A stretch of DNA of 64,000 bases from contig CM114274.1 of assembly GCA_050084515.1 (NCBI GenBank), forward strand, positions 6,944,001 through 7,008,000, given 5' to 3'. Of this stretch, positions 37,201 through 50,063 are shown one piece after another. Origin of the DNA: Blasia pusilla. Its lineage: Eukaryota; Marchantiophyta; Marchantiopsida; Blasiales. The notes below the pieces were generated by a model. The model did no database searches. It saw only the letters and a list, made by a program, of their open reading frames with translations, and had not been told where the DNA came from. Both the position numbers and the translations under genes were made by a program. Each line of letters starts with the position of its first letter. Position 1 is the first letter of the stretch.

Positions 37201-39571
37201 CAGCATGCACATTTTTTATGAGGACTCCTGAGGCTCTTGGTCCTGCTGCAGAGTGATCAGAGAGTAGGAAGAGGAGATTGAGACTAATAGCTGTGATTAC
37301 TAGAGCCTCACTGGAAGGCAGATTGTTTTGTCTAGTATGCTGATGGAGATTGTTTGTGCTCAATGAGGTCAACCATGTCTGATCTCTGAACTGGTGACAT
37401 GTGAGGATCTGTAGTGTGAGTGCAAAGTGTGACTGTGTAGAATCCTTCTTAGTATCTCTTAGATAATAAGAAGAGTCACATCAATGGTAGGGCTCTGATT
37501 TGGCAATAGAGATAGAAACTGATTTGCTGATTGTGTACAAGCTGAAATCATGGATGGTCTAGCTGATGCTAGCTCTGACTTTGTACAAGGAGATACTTCT
37601 GCGGGTCAATCATTTTTTCATGTTGAAGACCCTTTGGCCAGCCTGACTACCAAAATATTGTAATTACAAGTTCCATGGTCCTCTTGGAACCCAAAAAACA
37701 ATGACAGAGTTTCTTCCCTCACATTTACTTTGAACTTCGAATGCCATAATTCTATCCTTCCATCTGCAGCCTGCCACGTCTTTACCTTCAGAGATTCCTT
37801 GCATATATATGCAATTTGATGCTCCTCCAGAGCTTCATCAGTTACGCTCATTAGGTCTGCCACACTCCCACCCCCACAATACTCCATCACTATCTGCAAG
37901 CAAAGACATTGCAATTTGGGGGAGTCACTAAAAGCCATCCATGCAAAATTTATGGGTTTTTCCATATACAAGGAAGTCCAGAATCAGAACACCATCGGAC
38001 AGACACCTAAGCTGTCTCATCGCATAAAAAGAAATAACCCCAAGACTCTATCATCTGATACCTAAACCCCCAGAATAGAAAACCACCTTCACACAAAGAT
38101 CTAAGAACTTGGAAAATGAGTACAAATTGCAGAACGACAAGCTATACCCAAAGATAGTCTTCTCCTTGGTAGCTGCCTAGGTACCGAACTACATTTGGGT
38201 GATTACACTGCTGCAGCATTTCAATCTCTCCTCGAATTTCTTCATAGCCTTCTTCCTGAGTTCAGATGTCACCAACACGCAGTAGTCCTTTCAGAAAGGT
38301 CGGCAGTTAACGGACATGCAACGAGCTCAGTGTCTGCAGAGGAGCCTTAGGCGTTAACTTCTTTCATCCGTAACACATTTCAGATCGCCTAAAAAATGAG
38401 CCTATACCAGCTTTCAATAACTCTTTTGTATGACTAGAAGATCGAAAAACCAGAGCCTGGATTTTGTTCTTTCTCCGGCCTATGTGAGCAACAAAACACT
38501 CCCGGGGAATGCAAACGATAAAACTACGGAGCCCCGCACACTTTTCAGCTAAAGAGAGTAGAGTGGGCTCATTCAGATGGGTGTACATGCGTACCCCTTC
38601 ACATAGGGATATGACTTTGATAGCCACCAATTCTGACGTTCTCAAATCTCGTGCTTTATACACAGCCCCATATGATCCCTTACCTACATCAGAGAATCAA
38701 TGAGCAGAGACGAATCAGAGCAGCCAAACCACCTCCTAAGTTCTTGTTCTCTGTTCTTTCGATAGCACATCTCAATGTTTCATGGCTCTAATTGATGTTA
38801 CCAGCGCAACAAATTAGTGCTTTCCGTTCAGTTTCGAGAGCTAGAGACTGGAGCTGCATCTCGTTTCCCTGTTCTCGCCGTCAGTGACAGACAAGAAAAG
38901 ACTAGCTGCAGCTGCAGCAATCACTCGAAATCATTACGAGATGACTCGCAGAGCCATCGTTCTCCCACGATGGAGAAGCTGGCCAGTTACGACAGGCGAA
39001 GAAATGTACTCGCGATCCATTAGCACAGACAGAGGGAACTGTTTTGAAGCACTGAATATCAATGGATATCTCTGCAGTAGGTGTGTCAATTCGATTTGAG
39101 CGTCCAGCACTACGCAGCGTCTCCCATCGCTACTACCAGCTGACGCTGAAGCTCTACCACGTTTCCCGGATTGATGATCTTACCGAGCTCATTCAGCAGG
39201 TCATACTTGAGGGAAGGATCTTCATGCAGCACTTTTTCATGAACAGGACTCTTCATACTCCGCTGTCGTGCGCGCTCTTTAGGTGGTTCGTATTTCATCG
39301 CACCCATGGACGGTGGTTTGTGATGCCCGTCCCACATAGTCGGCTCAACGGAGGTCCGAGGGCTGAGACCACGCTTCTTCAGCGTCCCACTGCCCCTTTC
39401 TCCTTCGGAGACTTCCGCCGCAACCTTATGCACCACAGTGTCGTAGGTGTCTCCGGTCTTCAGCACCACGCTCCCATACGGCGTCTGCTCCTCGGATTTG
39501 AATACTACAGTCGAGAAAATGTCCGACGCAGGGCTCTCCGTCCTTCTAAACCCTGGTCCTGGCGACGCCAT
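31256..39571 (-). CDS. SIK1/MST-like (Hippo-type, Ste20 family) Ser/Thr protein kinase, complete, 17 exons
   Basis: Exons (minus): 39571-39184, 38683-38595, 38255-38148, 37893-37786, 36294-36204, 35802-35750, 35325-35263, 34834-34790, 34414-34379, 33927-33872, 33544-33463, 33148-33008, 32827-32707, 32507-32360, 32253-32025, 31664-31449, 31345-31256; 2064 nt, 687 aa, all in phase. After a ~120-residue variable N-terminus, the kinase domain has [10 protein letters not shown] (131-139), VAIK with Lys152, [24 protein letters not shown] with Asp245, GDFGVAA (262-268), activation-loop NTFIGT and WMAPEV. The C-terminal half has a Ser/Arg/Pro-rich linker, then [16 protein letters not shown] and [11 protein letters not shown], diagnostic of plant SIK1-type MST orthologues (MOB1-binding, cell proliferation and expansion). 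The protein stops at AYHKL, before the YEE-MPLQELQ helix region that Arabidopsis has. A GTGAGC donor overlaps the stop, so a further unseen exon is possible. Confidence 0.95.
36935..37600. mobile_element. Possible LTR-like insertion in intron 4 of the kinase gene
   Basis: This intron is by far the longest (about 1.5 kb). Inside it TGTTGAAATTTGTTAAGATC begins a stretch with a TATA-like GTATATAATG (about 37158) and AATAAG-type sequence. It ends near AAGAGTCACA (about 37480) and is followed by TGGTAGGGCTCTGAT, which only partly resembles a Met-tRNA primer site. No target-site duplication or second LTR was found. Confidence 0.3.
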
Positions 39572-39600
39572 ACTCTCAATAGATCGTCACCACCACTTCC

Positions 39601-39990
39601 TCACCCCTTCCTCTTCAATCAATGCAGCGCAAACGAAATCGCCCCTTCTCCTTCTTCAATTCCCTCACCCCCGCATCCTCTCTCTCTCACTTCTTGAATC
39701 AATGCAGCGCAAACGAAAAATCGCCTTCTCCCGCTCCAATTCACTCTCTCTCTCCCTGTGAGGGCGAAAAATCACATCATTCCTCCACTCTGAAATTCGT
39801 CTCTGCGGAAGCTCTTGCACATTCCTTCTCTGGAGCACTTGATCGTCACCATTTCTCGCACAGAGAGGCACTCGAGATCTCTTTCAGCCTCGGTCGCTCG
39901 GATCCTCCTCCTCCTCTCTCTCTCTCCCCCTCTTTTCGTCTCGCCAGAAACTCGTGCGCATCTCCTTTCCTCGCAAACGAAACTCCGTGT
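39601..39990. repeat. 80-bp tandem duplication and CT-rich run in the kinase 5' flank
   Basis: AATGCAGCGCAAACGAAA occurs at 39621 and 39701, each followed by TCGCC-CTTCTCC-CAATTC-CTC. The segment beyond is CT-rich on the plus strand (GA-rich on the transcribed side), as is common in plant 5' leaders. It lies 50-400 bp upstream of the start codon at 39571. Confidence 0.65.
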
Positions 39991-40079
39991 CCCTCCAACT
40001 CCTCGTTTCCACACATTCAATTCTATCGAATAGAGCCCATTTCACTTCTAACTGCATCAATCAAACGGAGACGATAGAG

Positions 40080-42835
40080 CACATATCCACTTTTAATTCC
40101 ATCTAATTATCAGGTCTTACATGGTGGGATTTGTAGATTTGAAAGGGAGAGGCCTCTACAACTCAAAACTCTCCCTGCATCATGAGAATGTGTAGATCTA
40201 CTGTGAACACATGAGGAGGGTTTCTCTAACCCCATCCTCTTTTATTTTTCTTATGAAAAATAAAAGATTGCATATGATTTTCGCTAAATAGTATGGATCG
40301 GGACTAGAGAACCCATTCCCACGTATTCAATTCTCTATCAAGTAGGAAATATGTGACTCTATGCATGCCCCCTCCCTTGTCAGAACACGAAGGTCATATC
40401 CGGAGGGAACGAAGAAAAAAGGGGGACCCTCGAATGGGGACCATAGAGCCCATGAATTCTAAGGCCATTTAATTCATGGATAGTTGAAATGATGTTGGCA
40501 AAATGACATTCCAAAATTTGAATTCCATCCATAGATAGCATGGTGGAAATCATAATAGCAATAATCTATACTATTATTGGAGAATGGCTTCTCGGGCCAC
40601 GGATATCTCTGCTCCTAACACTTGGCTTTTTCAATCACTTAGGTTTTGACACACGTCTGCCGTAAATGCTTTTGTCCTCCTACTTTGGATAGCCCTCGCA
40701 TGCTCCGGAGACAGTTTCAGCCATGATAAATTTTTTCTACTTGGGGTATATCTCACATGCTTCAGGAACGGTTTCAGGTTGGGACTTCATCCAATTCATT
40801 ATAACGACCATTTCAATTTCGATCGTGAAAACCGTCAAGATCGTTTAAATGTGGTATGTTGATGCATGAGATTTGAAAGGGATAGGAAGGGACTACGAGG
40901 GGTTTAAGGATTTCCAACTTTGAGGGTCGAGAGTATGTATTGTGCTCATTTTAGTGTAGGAAGTTCATACACATGCAGGTATGTGTTCACTTTATTTACT
41001 CGCACACCAAACACCACAATGAGGCATACTTTTTCAGCTTTATTTAGCTTTTTATAAGCTTACATACATAGACGCTATTCTATTGGACATAGGTTGCGTC
41101 CGATTTCACTTTTGCACTGTGCAAAACTAACTCATTTGCTTTGTACATCTTAGGTTCTACTACAAGCCCAAGTGCTGTAGCGTCCGAGCTCTCAGCTGAA
41201 GTTTCAATTCTCAACACCTTATGAAGTCCTCCCAAGTCGCCTTTGAGGGATCTCCACCCATCCATTGCGGCCCCATCTTTGTAATAGTCTTCACACGGTC
41301 CTAGGTTGGCACATTCCGACTCTGCATCCATCTTGACAAAGTAGAAATGAGGTGTTAATCGACATTTCATGCAACCTACATTTAAGCAAATACTCCAAAA
41401 TTTAAAACTAATCACATTGCATCCATTTTTTATTTATAGATCCTCCCCAAGGTTGGCAGTTTGCAAGTTCTCAGCTCCCACATCATCTTTCATCTCCCAG
41501 CTACCAAAGGTCTCCTCCTTCTACCTAAAATGTTTCCAAGTCGGGTCCCATTACATCCCCGTAAATATCTCCACAACGCGATTGCAAAAGAGATTGGAAG
41601 TCCACTAAGACAAATATGGCAACAAGAATAACAGCAAAGAAATCGACTCAAGGAAAAAGGAAAAGCATCTCGAGAGTCGTTTCATCATAGAAGTATTATG
41701 GTGTGAAGTCGGAGGTTTTTTGAGCTCTTAGAGAGCTCCCCTTTGTCTCAGACATCTCAAGAGGATTGCGTCCGCTTGAGTGCTTGGAGAAAGTCACACC
41801 TGAACATCTGTCCCCCTTTGGTGAACAACAAACAACCCGAAGGATGCTCTGAACTTTGGGGGTGCCCGTAGGGATTCTCTTCCGAGTGACGAAGACGCTC
41901 CATGATCAGACTAAGGTTATTTCCCGAGGCCTGTTGAGGGCTCAAGGAAATCTAAAGATGTCATCATAGAGGTCCAAGAGTCCCCGAAATATCAACTGAA
42001 AAGATCGCACAATGGTAAAGACTGCAAGGGTGAAGCTTTATCTACAAAAAAGTGGATAAAAATACCTTTAACCTTGACTTCAGATGCGAGCCAACCATCC
42101 CGACTTCCATCTCCTATCTCTCTCAAGTCGCCGAGCAAGCCCGTCCCACAAGCAACTAAGGTGATTTGGAAAGCACAAAGCCGTCCAGGATTTGTGCTCA
42201 ATGTGCAGATAGGTTTGTGACATGTGGGGGTGTAAACTATAGATAGATGAGCCAAGTTCCACCGTAACAGTAGCTTCAACATATGAGGCTCATCTGCCAT
42301 GTGTAATCTTCTTGCGGTTTTCCTTTCATGAAATATGAAATCATGTGTATAAATGAAATACCATCGTCAGCTCATCCCCCATCGCTACAACGAAATGCTA
42401 ACATGACTTGCACAAGGTGAGCAAAAGTCTCAAAACGTGCACAAACATATCAGTGAGGAAGATCTCACTGATTCAAGAAGTGGAAAGTCCGCTTTCTTCT
42501 TGTTTTGCACTTGCCACCCATCAGTATCAACCATAATAGAAGACAAGTGTGGCCCAGTCTAGTTTCTTTTATTGCTTCAAGTAAATAGTGGTGATACTTC
42601 ACCGTCGCCAGAGCTCTGAAGGAGCGTGTGATCCCTCAAGGGCACTTTCTAATGGTTTTTTAGACAGGAACTAGATGTCCACCTCTACCACAAAGGAAAT
42701 GAATGAAGGAAACATTTCTTATTGGCAACCCCGTGCATAAACCATTTCCTCCGTATCCTATTAAAAAAATGGTGTATGCTTCAATCGGAGCAATGGATAG
42801 CTTGAAATTATGTTTTTGTCAATAAAATCATTCTT
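40080..42835. other. Intergenic DNA, no gene recognised
   Basis: Minus-strand frames at 41415-41080, 41945-41757 and 42300-41992 are peptide-like (for example ECANLGPCEDYYKDGAAMDG), but I recognise no domain. They may be fragments of one decayed element. A 9-bp stem CCATGAATT/AATTCATGG lies at about 40450. Confidence 0.3.
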
Positions 42836-42837
42836 CA

Positions 42838-44500
42838 TGGAGTATTTCTCAACAGTATTCACAGGTGAGAAGCTAGATAAGTTTAATTACAATGTCTGGA
42901 AGTTTCTAATGAGACAATTTCTCATGGATCAATAACTATAGGAGCTTGTTACAAGTGATGAGTCCAAGCGAGAAGATGACTCAATAGACTTGAATGTTCA
43001 CACTTGGAACAAATGCACAAAGCAAGGAATCAACTATATTTCAATAACGATCAGTTCGCCAATGATATGTCACATTCAAGATATTGGTATTCCAAAAGAG
43101 GTCTGGGATGCATTAGAAAAGTTATTTTAGACATCTACAAAGACCAAAAAGCTTCAATTGAAACAATAATTGAACTAAGTAAGGAAAGGATCATAGAGCA
43201 TCAATGACTACGTTTTGAATATTAGACATATTGTTTATCAGTTAAATAGCATTGGAATGACAATAGAAAATGATGATCTGACTTTGTTAACTCTTCAAGG
43301 TCTTCCAAAGGATTATAAGTCCTTTGAGACCTCTATCTATGTGAGAGAGAAGTATTCAACACTTCAAGAGTTAGTCCCACTATTAATCATTGAGGAGATG
43401 CGTCTAGTAGGCAGCAGTAGCTAGTCTAGTATGTAAGAGAGGGCATTATTTGCATGTAATGGATCAAACAAAGGCAGAGATCGTGGTACAAGCTTTTGTG
43501 ATCGTGGTATATATCAAGCATATGGAGGAAGAGGCGCTCAACACAACGTCACTTAATCAACTACGAATCAATATGAGACACAATTACAAGGTGATGATGG
43601 TAGAAACTGTTGGGGTCGATGTTAATAACATAGGATCCTTGGATATTTCAATTGGGATAAAAGGTCACTATGCAAAGTTTTGCTTCAAGAAGAAGGAAAA
43701 TATGAGAACAGGAGCCTTAAAACAACAAAACAATGTGGAACAATAACACTTAGGGCAGGTCAAGAACAACAAACTTTTTTGAAATTGGGCATCTCTTAGT
43801 CATCACTCATCATATAGAAGCAATGGTAAAGAAAGATACTAAAATATAGTACATCGACTCTGGTGCATCCAATCATATGACCTCACAAGTTAAATGGTTC
43901 AATAGTATGGAGTTGGTGAAAGATCTTACAATAGTGCTCGTAAGAGATGATACACAATATCATATCACACATACCGATAAAGTTCCAATAGCATCAGATG
44001 GTCTTTGTGCTCTTATCAATGTTCTTTATGTTCTTACTATTATAAGAAATTTGATCTCTGTAGGACATATAATAGAACAGGGTTATCAAATGAAGTTTAA
44101 CATGGATGGTTGTTTCATTGAAACAATGGATGACCAGATTATGATAGCCAAAGGAATTAGATCTGGAAAAATGTTCAAATTAGATGTTTCTATGCCAGAG
44201 ATTGTAACAACAATGTATGGTCAAACTAGCCAACAAATTATAAATCTAAATATGTAGCATAATAGAATTGGGCATATGAATCTTCAAAGATTACAGAGTC
44301 TCTTATGATCTAATCTAGTAATAAGACTTCTTAAATTAGCAAATCCTACTATGTTAGAGGTATGCCATATTTTCCAATTTGGAAAACAAGCTATTGGTCA
44401 AAAATTTTGCTCAAAGCATACAATAATTATATTTATTGATAATATAATTCAAAAATATTCTTATTTCTATCCTCAAAATTTCCATTGCATTTTAGAGAAA
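42838..44500 (+). pseudogene. Ty1/copia retrotransposon relic: gag, zinc knuckle, protease, pre-integrase
   Basis: Collinear plus-strand fragments in several frames. A gag (UBN2-like) part reads GEKLDKFNYNVWKFLM and later LTLLTLQGLPKDYKSFETSI. A zinc-knuckle remnant GHYAKFCFKKK is at about 43660. The aspartic protease motif DSGASNHM is at 43856-43879. The GAG-pre-integrase part reads NVLYVLTIIRNLISVGH and, near 44260, HNRIGHMNLQRL. Many stops and frameshifts are present. Reverse transcriptase and RNase H are missing; the relic ends where the next LTR begins at 44549. Confidence 0.82.
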
Positions 44501-44999
44501 ATTCTCGACATAGAAACGAATAGAAGAATTTTGGTTGATGAGAAAAGATGTCACAATTCACATAACCAAACACGCACCAACGTGGAAAATCATAACTATA
44601 GCGGGCTCACTCTAGGATGGCGATGCATCGAAGTCTCAAGATTGAGACATAAGTTGTACAAGCAAGACAAGAGCCTTGATGGGCATCTTAGATGATGGAG
44701 GTCGTGACCTAGCAGAGCAAATGCAAAAGTCAAGCATGATTTGATAAGAGCTCAAGTCCCACTATAGTTAGAAGTGAAGGGGACTACAACCTTGCTTGAA
44801 ATTTGATGGAGCGTTTGGGGATTCTCCATGGTTGAGGTCATATCTACTAGCCCCACGATGTGTTTGGGATGAATAAAATGGCGCTAGAAATCTTGCGAAA
44901 AGAAAATTACAATGCACTAAAAATCTTGACAAAGGTATGAGCATTGATCTAGAACCCATCCTTAAAGTATCAAAATGAAAGTGGGATTGAGGGCCATAA

Positions 45000-46003
45000 T
45001 GTCGTGCGCCTACTCTTCTTGAATGTTAATCTTTGTTGTTGCAGAACCGTATGTTCAGTAGGTCACTCTCTCAACGCTGCTCTGCATCCAAACACACATT
45101 CTGGTTAGTCGGGTCGGGATCAATCAGCGGGCTAACTTTTCGAGTTTTCATCTCGATCCCTCATCAAGTTTCGCGGTTTACAACACAAGCAAGTCTTGAA
45201 AGACTTGGGAGAGACTTTCTGGTCGGTTCAGGAACCTCAAACGGTGTTTCGCGCCTAGCGGTTCCAACTATCCGATGAACATCAATGAGTCCCTAACCGA
45301 GACTCACACAAAATGAATCATGGTTTGGAATCCAAGTGTGGCATACAAAGTCCACTCCCTTGGATTAGGTTGGGTTTCGAGTTCCAACGCCGAACTCCCA
45401 TTCTATCCCGTGCCCTTGAGAGGCCGTTTGGTGCTCAAAGTGGGGATTCGTGTTCCAAGACATCTTGAAAATATTCCTCCCTTACAAGTACTTCCGGAGA
45501 TCTCAGGGTCCCCTAAATTTAGGGAAGGAGCCCCTCAAAGTGGCCCTCAACCCGATTGCTCTCATGATTTTTTTGACCAATATCTCAGCCTCTGGTTATG
45601 AATTTTCTAAGATCTTTAGTGTGTTAGAAGCACCACATGATAATCTTTCCAACGCGCCCTTATTTGTCCCAAATGCATCTTGGGGCTAAACGTTATGGTC
45701 CAAAATACAATCAACTTCCCCGAACGCTAGTCACATTCCAAAACTGGTTCTCACCTCTTTGGGAACCAACCTTCCAAGACTCAACTCATCTCAAGTCTTG
45801 GTTCGCGTCTGGTCTAGGTTTCTTGGTTGCAACCACTAACGCATGAAATGGAAAACTCTGTTTCGCGTTTCGTCTCTTCGAATTTTTCAAGAGACCTTCC
45901 AAATGCCTCTCTAAAGCGCAATCATCGCAACGTGAGTCCACTTGACTTCTGATGTTCCGCTTGGTGCCTATTTGGTGTTTTTTTGGTTATAAGGGTCGCG
46001 ACA
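45000..46003 (+). mobile_element. TGTCG-family LTR nested in the older copy
   Basis: Starts TGTCGTGCGCCTACTC and ends AAGGGTCGCGACA, oriented opposite to its host LTR. CATAA lies directly before it (44995-44999) and recurs at 46007-46011, three bases (CTC) after the terminal CA. The duplication is therefore present but displaced, perhaps by a small indel. Confidence 0.8.
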
Positions 46004-46285
46004 CTCCATAAGGAGAGACCGAAGAGGACTTCCCTAGGTGTAGGGAGGGAGGGGGAATGAGGAACTCCACAACTAGATATAAGAGAGAGGATCTCCAAGG
46101 ATTTTTGGAACCTAAAACCCACCTTGGGACCATGGGGATGAACCAAGAGCACGAAGTGGATTGAGAAGTTAGCATTGGGGTTTTGACACCAAGCCAAATC
46201 CATGTAGATTGATTATGGAGCCCAACTTTGGATCTTGACATGTGACTCAGATATTGGGTCTGGGGGGATTAAGAGGTTAGGTTGG

Positions 46286-47289
46286 TGTTGTGCGCCTACT
46301 CCTCTTGAACATCAATCTTTAGTGTTGCAGCAGCTTACATTTAGTAGAACACACTCTCAATGTTCATCTGTACCCAAACACACTTACGTTAGTATGATCT
46401 GGGCCAATCAATCTTCCAACTCCTCGAGCTCTTAACTCGGCCACACATCAAACTCAACCTTCCTAGTTCCTTGCTTCCCAACACAGGCAAGTCTTCTGAG
46501 ACTTGGGATAGACTTTGTGATTAGTCTAGGCACCTAAACTGGCGTTTGCACGCCTAGCGGTCCCGAATATGCAATGGACGTTGCATGAGCTCCTATTCAA
46601 GATCCACCTAAATGAGTCGCAAGTTGGAATCCAATAGTGCTTTCCGAAATCCACTCTATTGGACTTGGCTTGGGTTTCGCATTCCGACGCTAATCTCCCG
46701 ATCCATTTCATGTCCTTGGTTTGCCTCGTGGCGCCCCAAAGTGAGGTTCGAGTTCCAAGCACTATTGGAGACTTTCTCCCTTACAAGTACTTATGGGGCT
46801 CTCCGCCCTCCCCCATATCTTTGGGAAAAGACTCTCGGGCCCCTCTTTTGGGCCCTCAACCCAACTTCCCATACAATTTTTTCAAGCACTTTCTTAACCT
46901 CTACTTGTGCATTTTCCAAAATCATTGATGCATTGGAACCGGCTTTGCATAAACTTTCCAATGCCACCTTACTTATCCTAAAACGTGTGAGGACTAAAAG
47001 TTATGGTCCAAAATATAGTCAAAACTCCAAACGCTAGTCACGTTCCAAATCCAGTTCTCACCTCTTTGACAACCACTCTTCCTAGACTCTACTCCTCTCA
47101 AGTCTTGGTTCATGTTTGGTTTAGGTTTCCAAGTCATGACCATAAACGCATGAAACGCTCAACAATTTTTGTGTCTCATATCTTGTGTCTCCTTTAAGAG
47201 ACGTCTCAAACGCGCAAACCATCATAGCATAAGCCCAATAGAATTCTAATGTTCCGCTTGGCACTCGTTTGATTATGAGGGTCGCAAAA
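46286..47289 (+). mobile_element. TGTCG-family LTR nested in the older copy, 5-bp duplication GTTGG
   Basis: Starts TGTTGTGCGCCTACTC and ends ATGAGGGTCGCAAAA, with the last bases mutated from ACA. GTTGG occurs immediately before (46281-46285) and after (47290-47294). It is about 1,004 bp, plus-oriented, and lies in the minus-oriented older LTR. Confidence 0.82.
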
Positions 47290-47488
47290 GTTGGTGTTTG
47301 ACCCTTTCTAGATCTAGTAAGCTTGAAGGATGGCTTAAGACCAAAATTGGGGTGAAGCAAGGCTAGTTAATCCAAACCATAGCTAATGTGAGTGTGTTTG
47401 GGTGCACATTTGTAAGGAGAGCATGGTTTGCTGAATGCAAGCTTTCACGACACACAAGATTTACCTTCAAGGGAGTAGGTGCATGACA

Positions 47489-50063
47489 AAATGGATGGGG
47501 GACATTTTACCAAAAATAGAAAAAATCTTGAAGATGAGACAAAAATGGCCTAACTTTGGTGCCCAAAAAATCACAAAAAAATTTTTGATGATAGAAACAT
47601 TCATTGGATGATAAAAAAAACATAGAACTAACTCTTTCTATGCTGAAAGGAAATACTCATACATAACTTTGAATCCCCTAAAAAAGTTTTGAAACCCAAG
47701 GACTCTGAATCAATCTTGAGCGTGATTGCCCCAAAATTCTCTTTAGATTATCTAAGATCACATGTGAAAACTTCATTGACTAAAAATGCTAGATGACAAT
47801 TGGAGGCTAGTTTGAAATCAATATGAAATTCTACAATAATAATATATAAATTTCAAATCAATCATATTAATAAATAAAGAAAATAAAGAATTTTCCATCC
47901 AAAAAGAGAGAAACGAATCCTTCTCCTTACACCACAAAAAGTGCATTTCGTTGATAGGAGTCTTTCTCTATGTGTCAAAGGATTGTCTGGAAAGGCTAGT
48001 TAGAAATAAAAATGATTGGACGATTAAAAAACATGAAACGAAGACTTTCACTATTGAAAGAAAATACTCACACAATATTTTGAATCCAGTAAAAATTGCA
48101 CATCTTTTAAGTGGACAAAATTAGATTGACATGAATGTGATATTGAGAAAAAAATTGGTGGAGTAAGGAGAGAGAAAAATTTGATGGTTATGGAAAATTC
48201 CTACCATAAATCAATAAAAAGTTTTTAGAGACCTTTTATGTATTTTGAACTTTATCACAACAAATTATAATATTATTAGCAAAAGGGGTCTCAGTAACAA
48301 GCATTATCTCTATTCGATACCTATCCTCTGGGATTTGTCTCTGGTATTGACACATATTCCCTCTAATAGCTTAGTTTGATCTAACTAAACTAGATGAGAA
48401 TGAAGGCTTCTTTCATCCGTGCGGGGCATGTACACCGATTAGTATGAGAAAAGACAAAGCAATGTGCTACAACTAGTAAGTACTTATGCCATGGACAAGG
48501 CTAATGATGAAAAGGTTTTGTACTAGTAAGATGCCCGTGCGATGCACATGAAATAATAAAAAGGTGTTAGATTTTGCTAATGTATAGTTTGTGAAGGGAC
48601 TAATGATGTTGACACAAATTTTGTTCTTGCCTCTGATTTATGGCACTTGGAGTCTCAACCAATTAGAGAAAGACATAGAAAGAAACAAATAAAAATAAAT
48701 CAGAAAAAAAGAGAAAAAGTAACCTACCAAAGCATGAAATAAAAAGAGAAGAAAAAAAGGAAAAAAGAGAGAAAAGAAAATAGAGTTAGGGATGCACTCG
48801 ATAACCCACAAATCAAAGAGAATGCAATGGGAAGAGAAAAGGAAAAAGAAGAGAAAAAATGAAGGAGAGAAAAGGAACAATTTAGTGTTCAAAAAGTATA
48901 AGAAAAAGGAAACAAATAGTGGAAAGAATTTTTTCAAAATAGTAAAAAAAGTTGTAGGTTAGGGAAAAAATTCAGGGGAATTTTTTTAAAATATGTTAAA
49001 AAATTTAGGTCATATAAGTCGAAGGGAAAGAAAATAAAATAATAGAGGGCATTTAAAAAAGTATAAATAAGGGCTAGGTTCATGATAGGCATAATAAACC
49101 ACCGAACCCTGTCCCGAAGCACACTCCAAACCCAAACCTATTCCCGAGGCTGCAGCCATCCCAACCCTAGCTCGCTCTCGAGCCCCACCGTCGGCACTTA
49201 CTGAACTGGCAGTATCGTCGGATCTTCGATTTAACGACTAGGGTGTGATCTGACGACCACCATCAGATCTTTGATCCAACGATGAGGCCGTCGACCCACT
49301 CCCTCTCTACCACCTTCGAACTAATGCCCATTCCCCTCATTTTGCTCTATGGGATCTTTCGACTCTCCGCCCACGCTCTCTTCCCGTCCGCCCACGCTTG
49401 GTGCGACTACGTGCTCACCCACGATCTTTGGGGGCTACGTGCGCTTGCCCACGCTCCACAGAGCCACCATGTTGTTATGTCTCTCTCAGACTCTCTTCTC
49501 AGCTGGAACTTTGTCTTTTGGTTTTCTCACTTTGTGCTTTGGTGAATCTACAACTTGCATGTCTCGTGCTTTTGTGCTCGTTGCAGTTGCTTGCTGAGAC
49601 TGAATTTGGGTGCTCCTAAGTGAGACTTAGCGGCTCCTTGTTGAGACTAAGCCCGGCCGCGTTGAGATTCTGAGATTGAACGTGGGTGCTACTATATGAG
49701 ACTAAGCGGTGATGCTCTGGACTCTCATCTCACCCACATTCGTGCTTCTATGCGCGCTTGTGTTCGCTGCGGCTCCTTTCTGAGACTACGTGATGTTATT
49801 ACTCACTCCGCATTGCGGGAATGTAGAGGCAATGCAGCCCTTGACTGTAGAGCGTGTTCCTGCTTTGGCCTTGGCTCTCGAGCTTGTGCTTGCTTGCGGT
49901 CCTGGCTACTCGCTTTCTTTATTCTGTCACATTCTTGTCCCTGCTCTCCTCGCCTAACCTGCCATTTCTGTCATCAAAATTAGATCCGCCATGGGGATGG
50001 GGCTTTTTGAGCGTAGCTCCATTCAAGGCCTATTGCTGATTTTTGTCTTCTCATTTTTGTCTT
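47489..50063. other. Intergenic DNA, AT-rich then GC-richer, no gene recognised
   Basis: 47489-49090 is A/T-rich with homopurine runs. 47925-47995 resembles 55625-55700. From about 49140 it is GC-richer, with repeated GCCCACGCT words (49370-49460) and a ~78-bp imperfect duplication (GAGACTGAATTTGGGTGCT at about 49595, GAGATTGAACGTGGGTGCT at about 49671). Open frames here have no known domain. Confidence 0.35.

Larger units (their letters stand above)
44549..47488 (-). mobile_element. Older TGTCG-family LTR, split into three pieces by two later LTR insertions
   Basis: Minus-oriented pieces at 44549-44999, 46004-46285 and 47290-47488 together make about 0.93 kb, the expected LTR length. The left edge (TGTCACAATTCACATAACC) matches the LTR 3' end of the copy at 24041, and the right edge (GTAGGTGCATGACA) matches its 5' end. 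Joining across the first insertion restores GATTGAGGGCCATAAGGAG, parallel to GTTGAGGGCCAATTGGAGG in the intact copy. Outer flanks AAAGA and AAATG could be a decayed duplication. Confidence 0.75.

Noticed and set aside
49282-49983. Several 70-95-aa plus-strand frames
   Set aside because: Overlapping frames in low-complexity repeated words; no domain or splice support.
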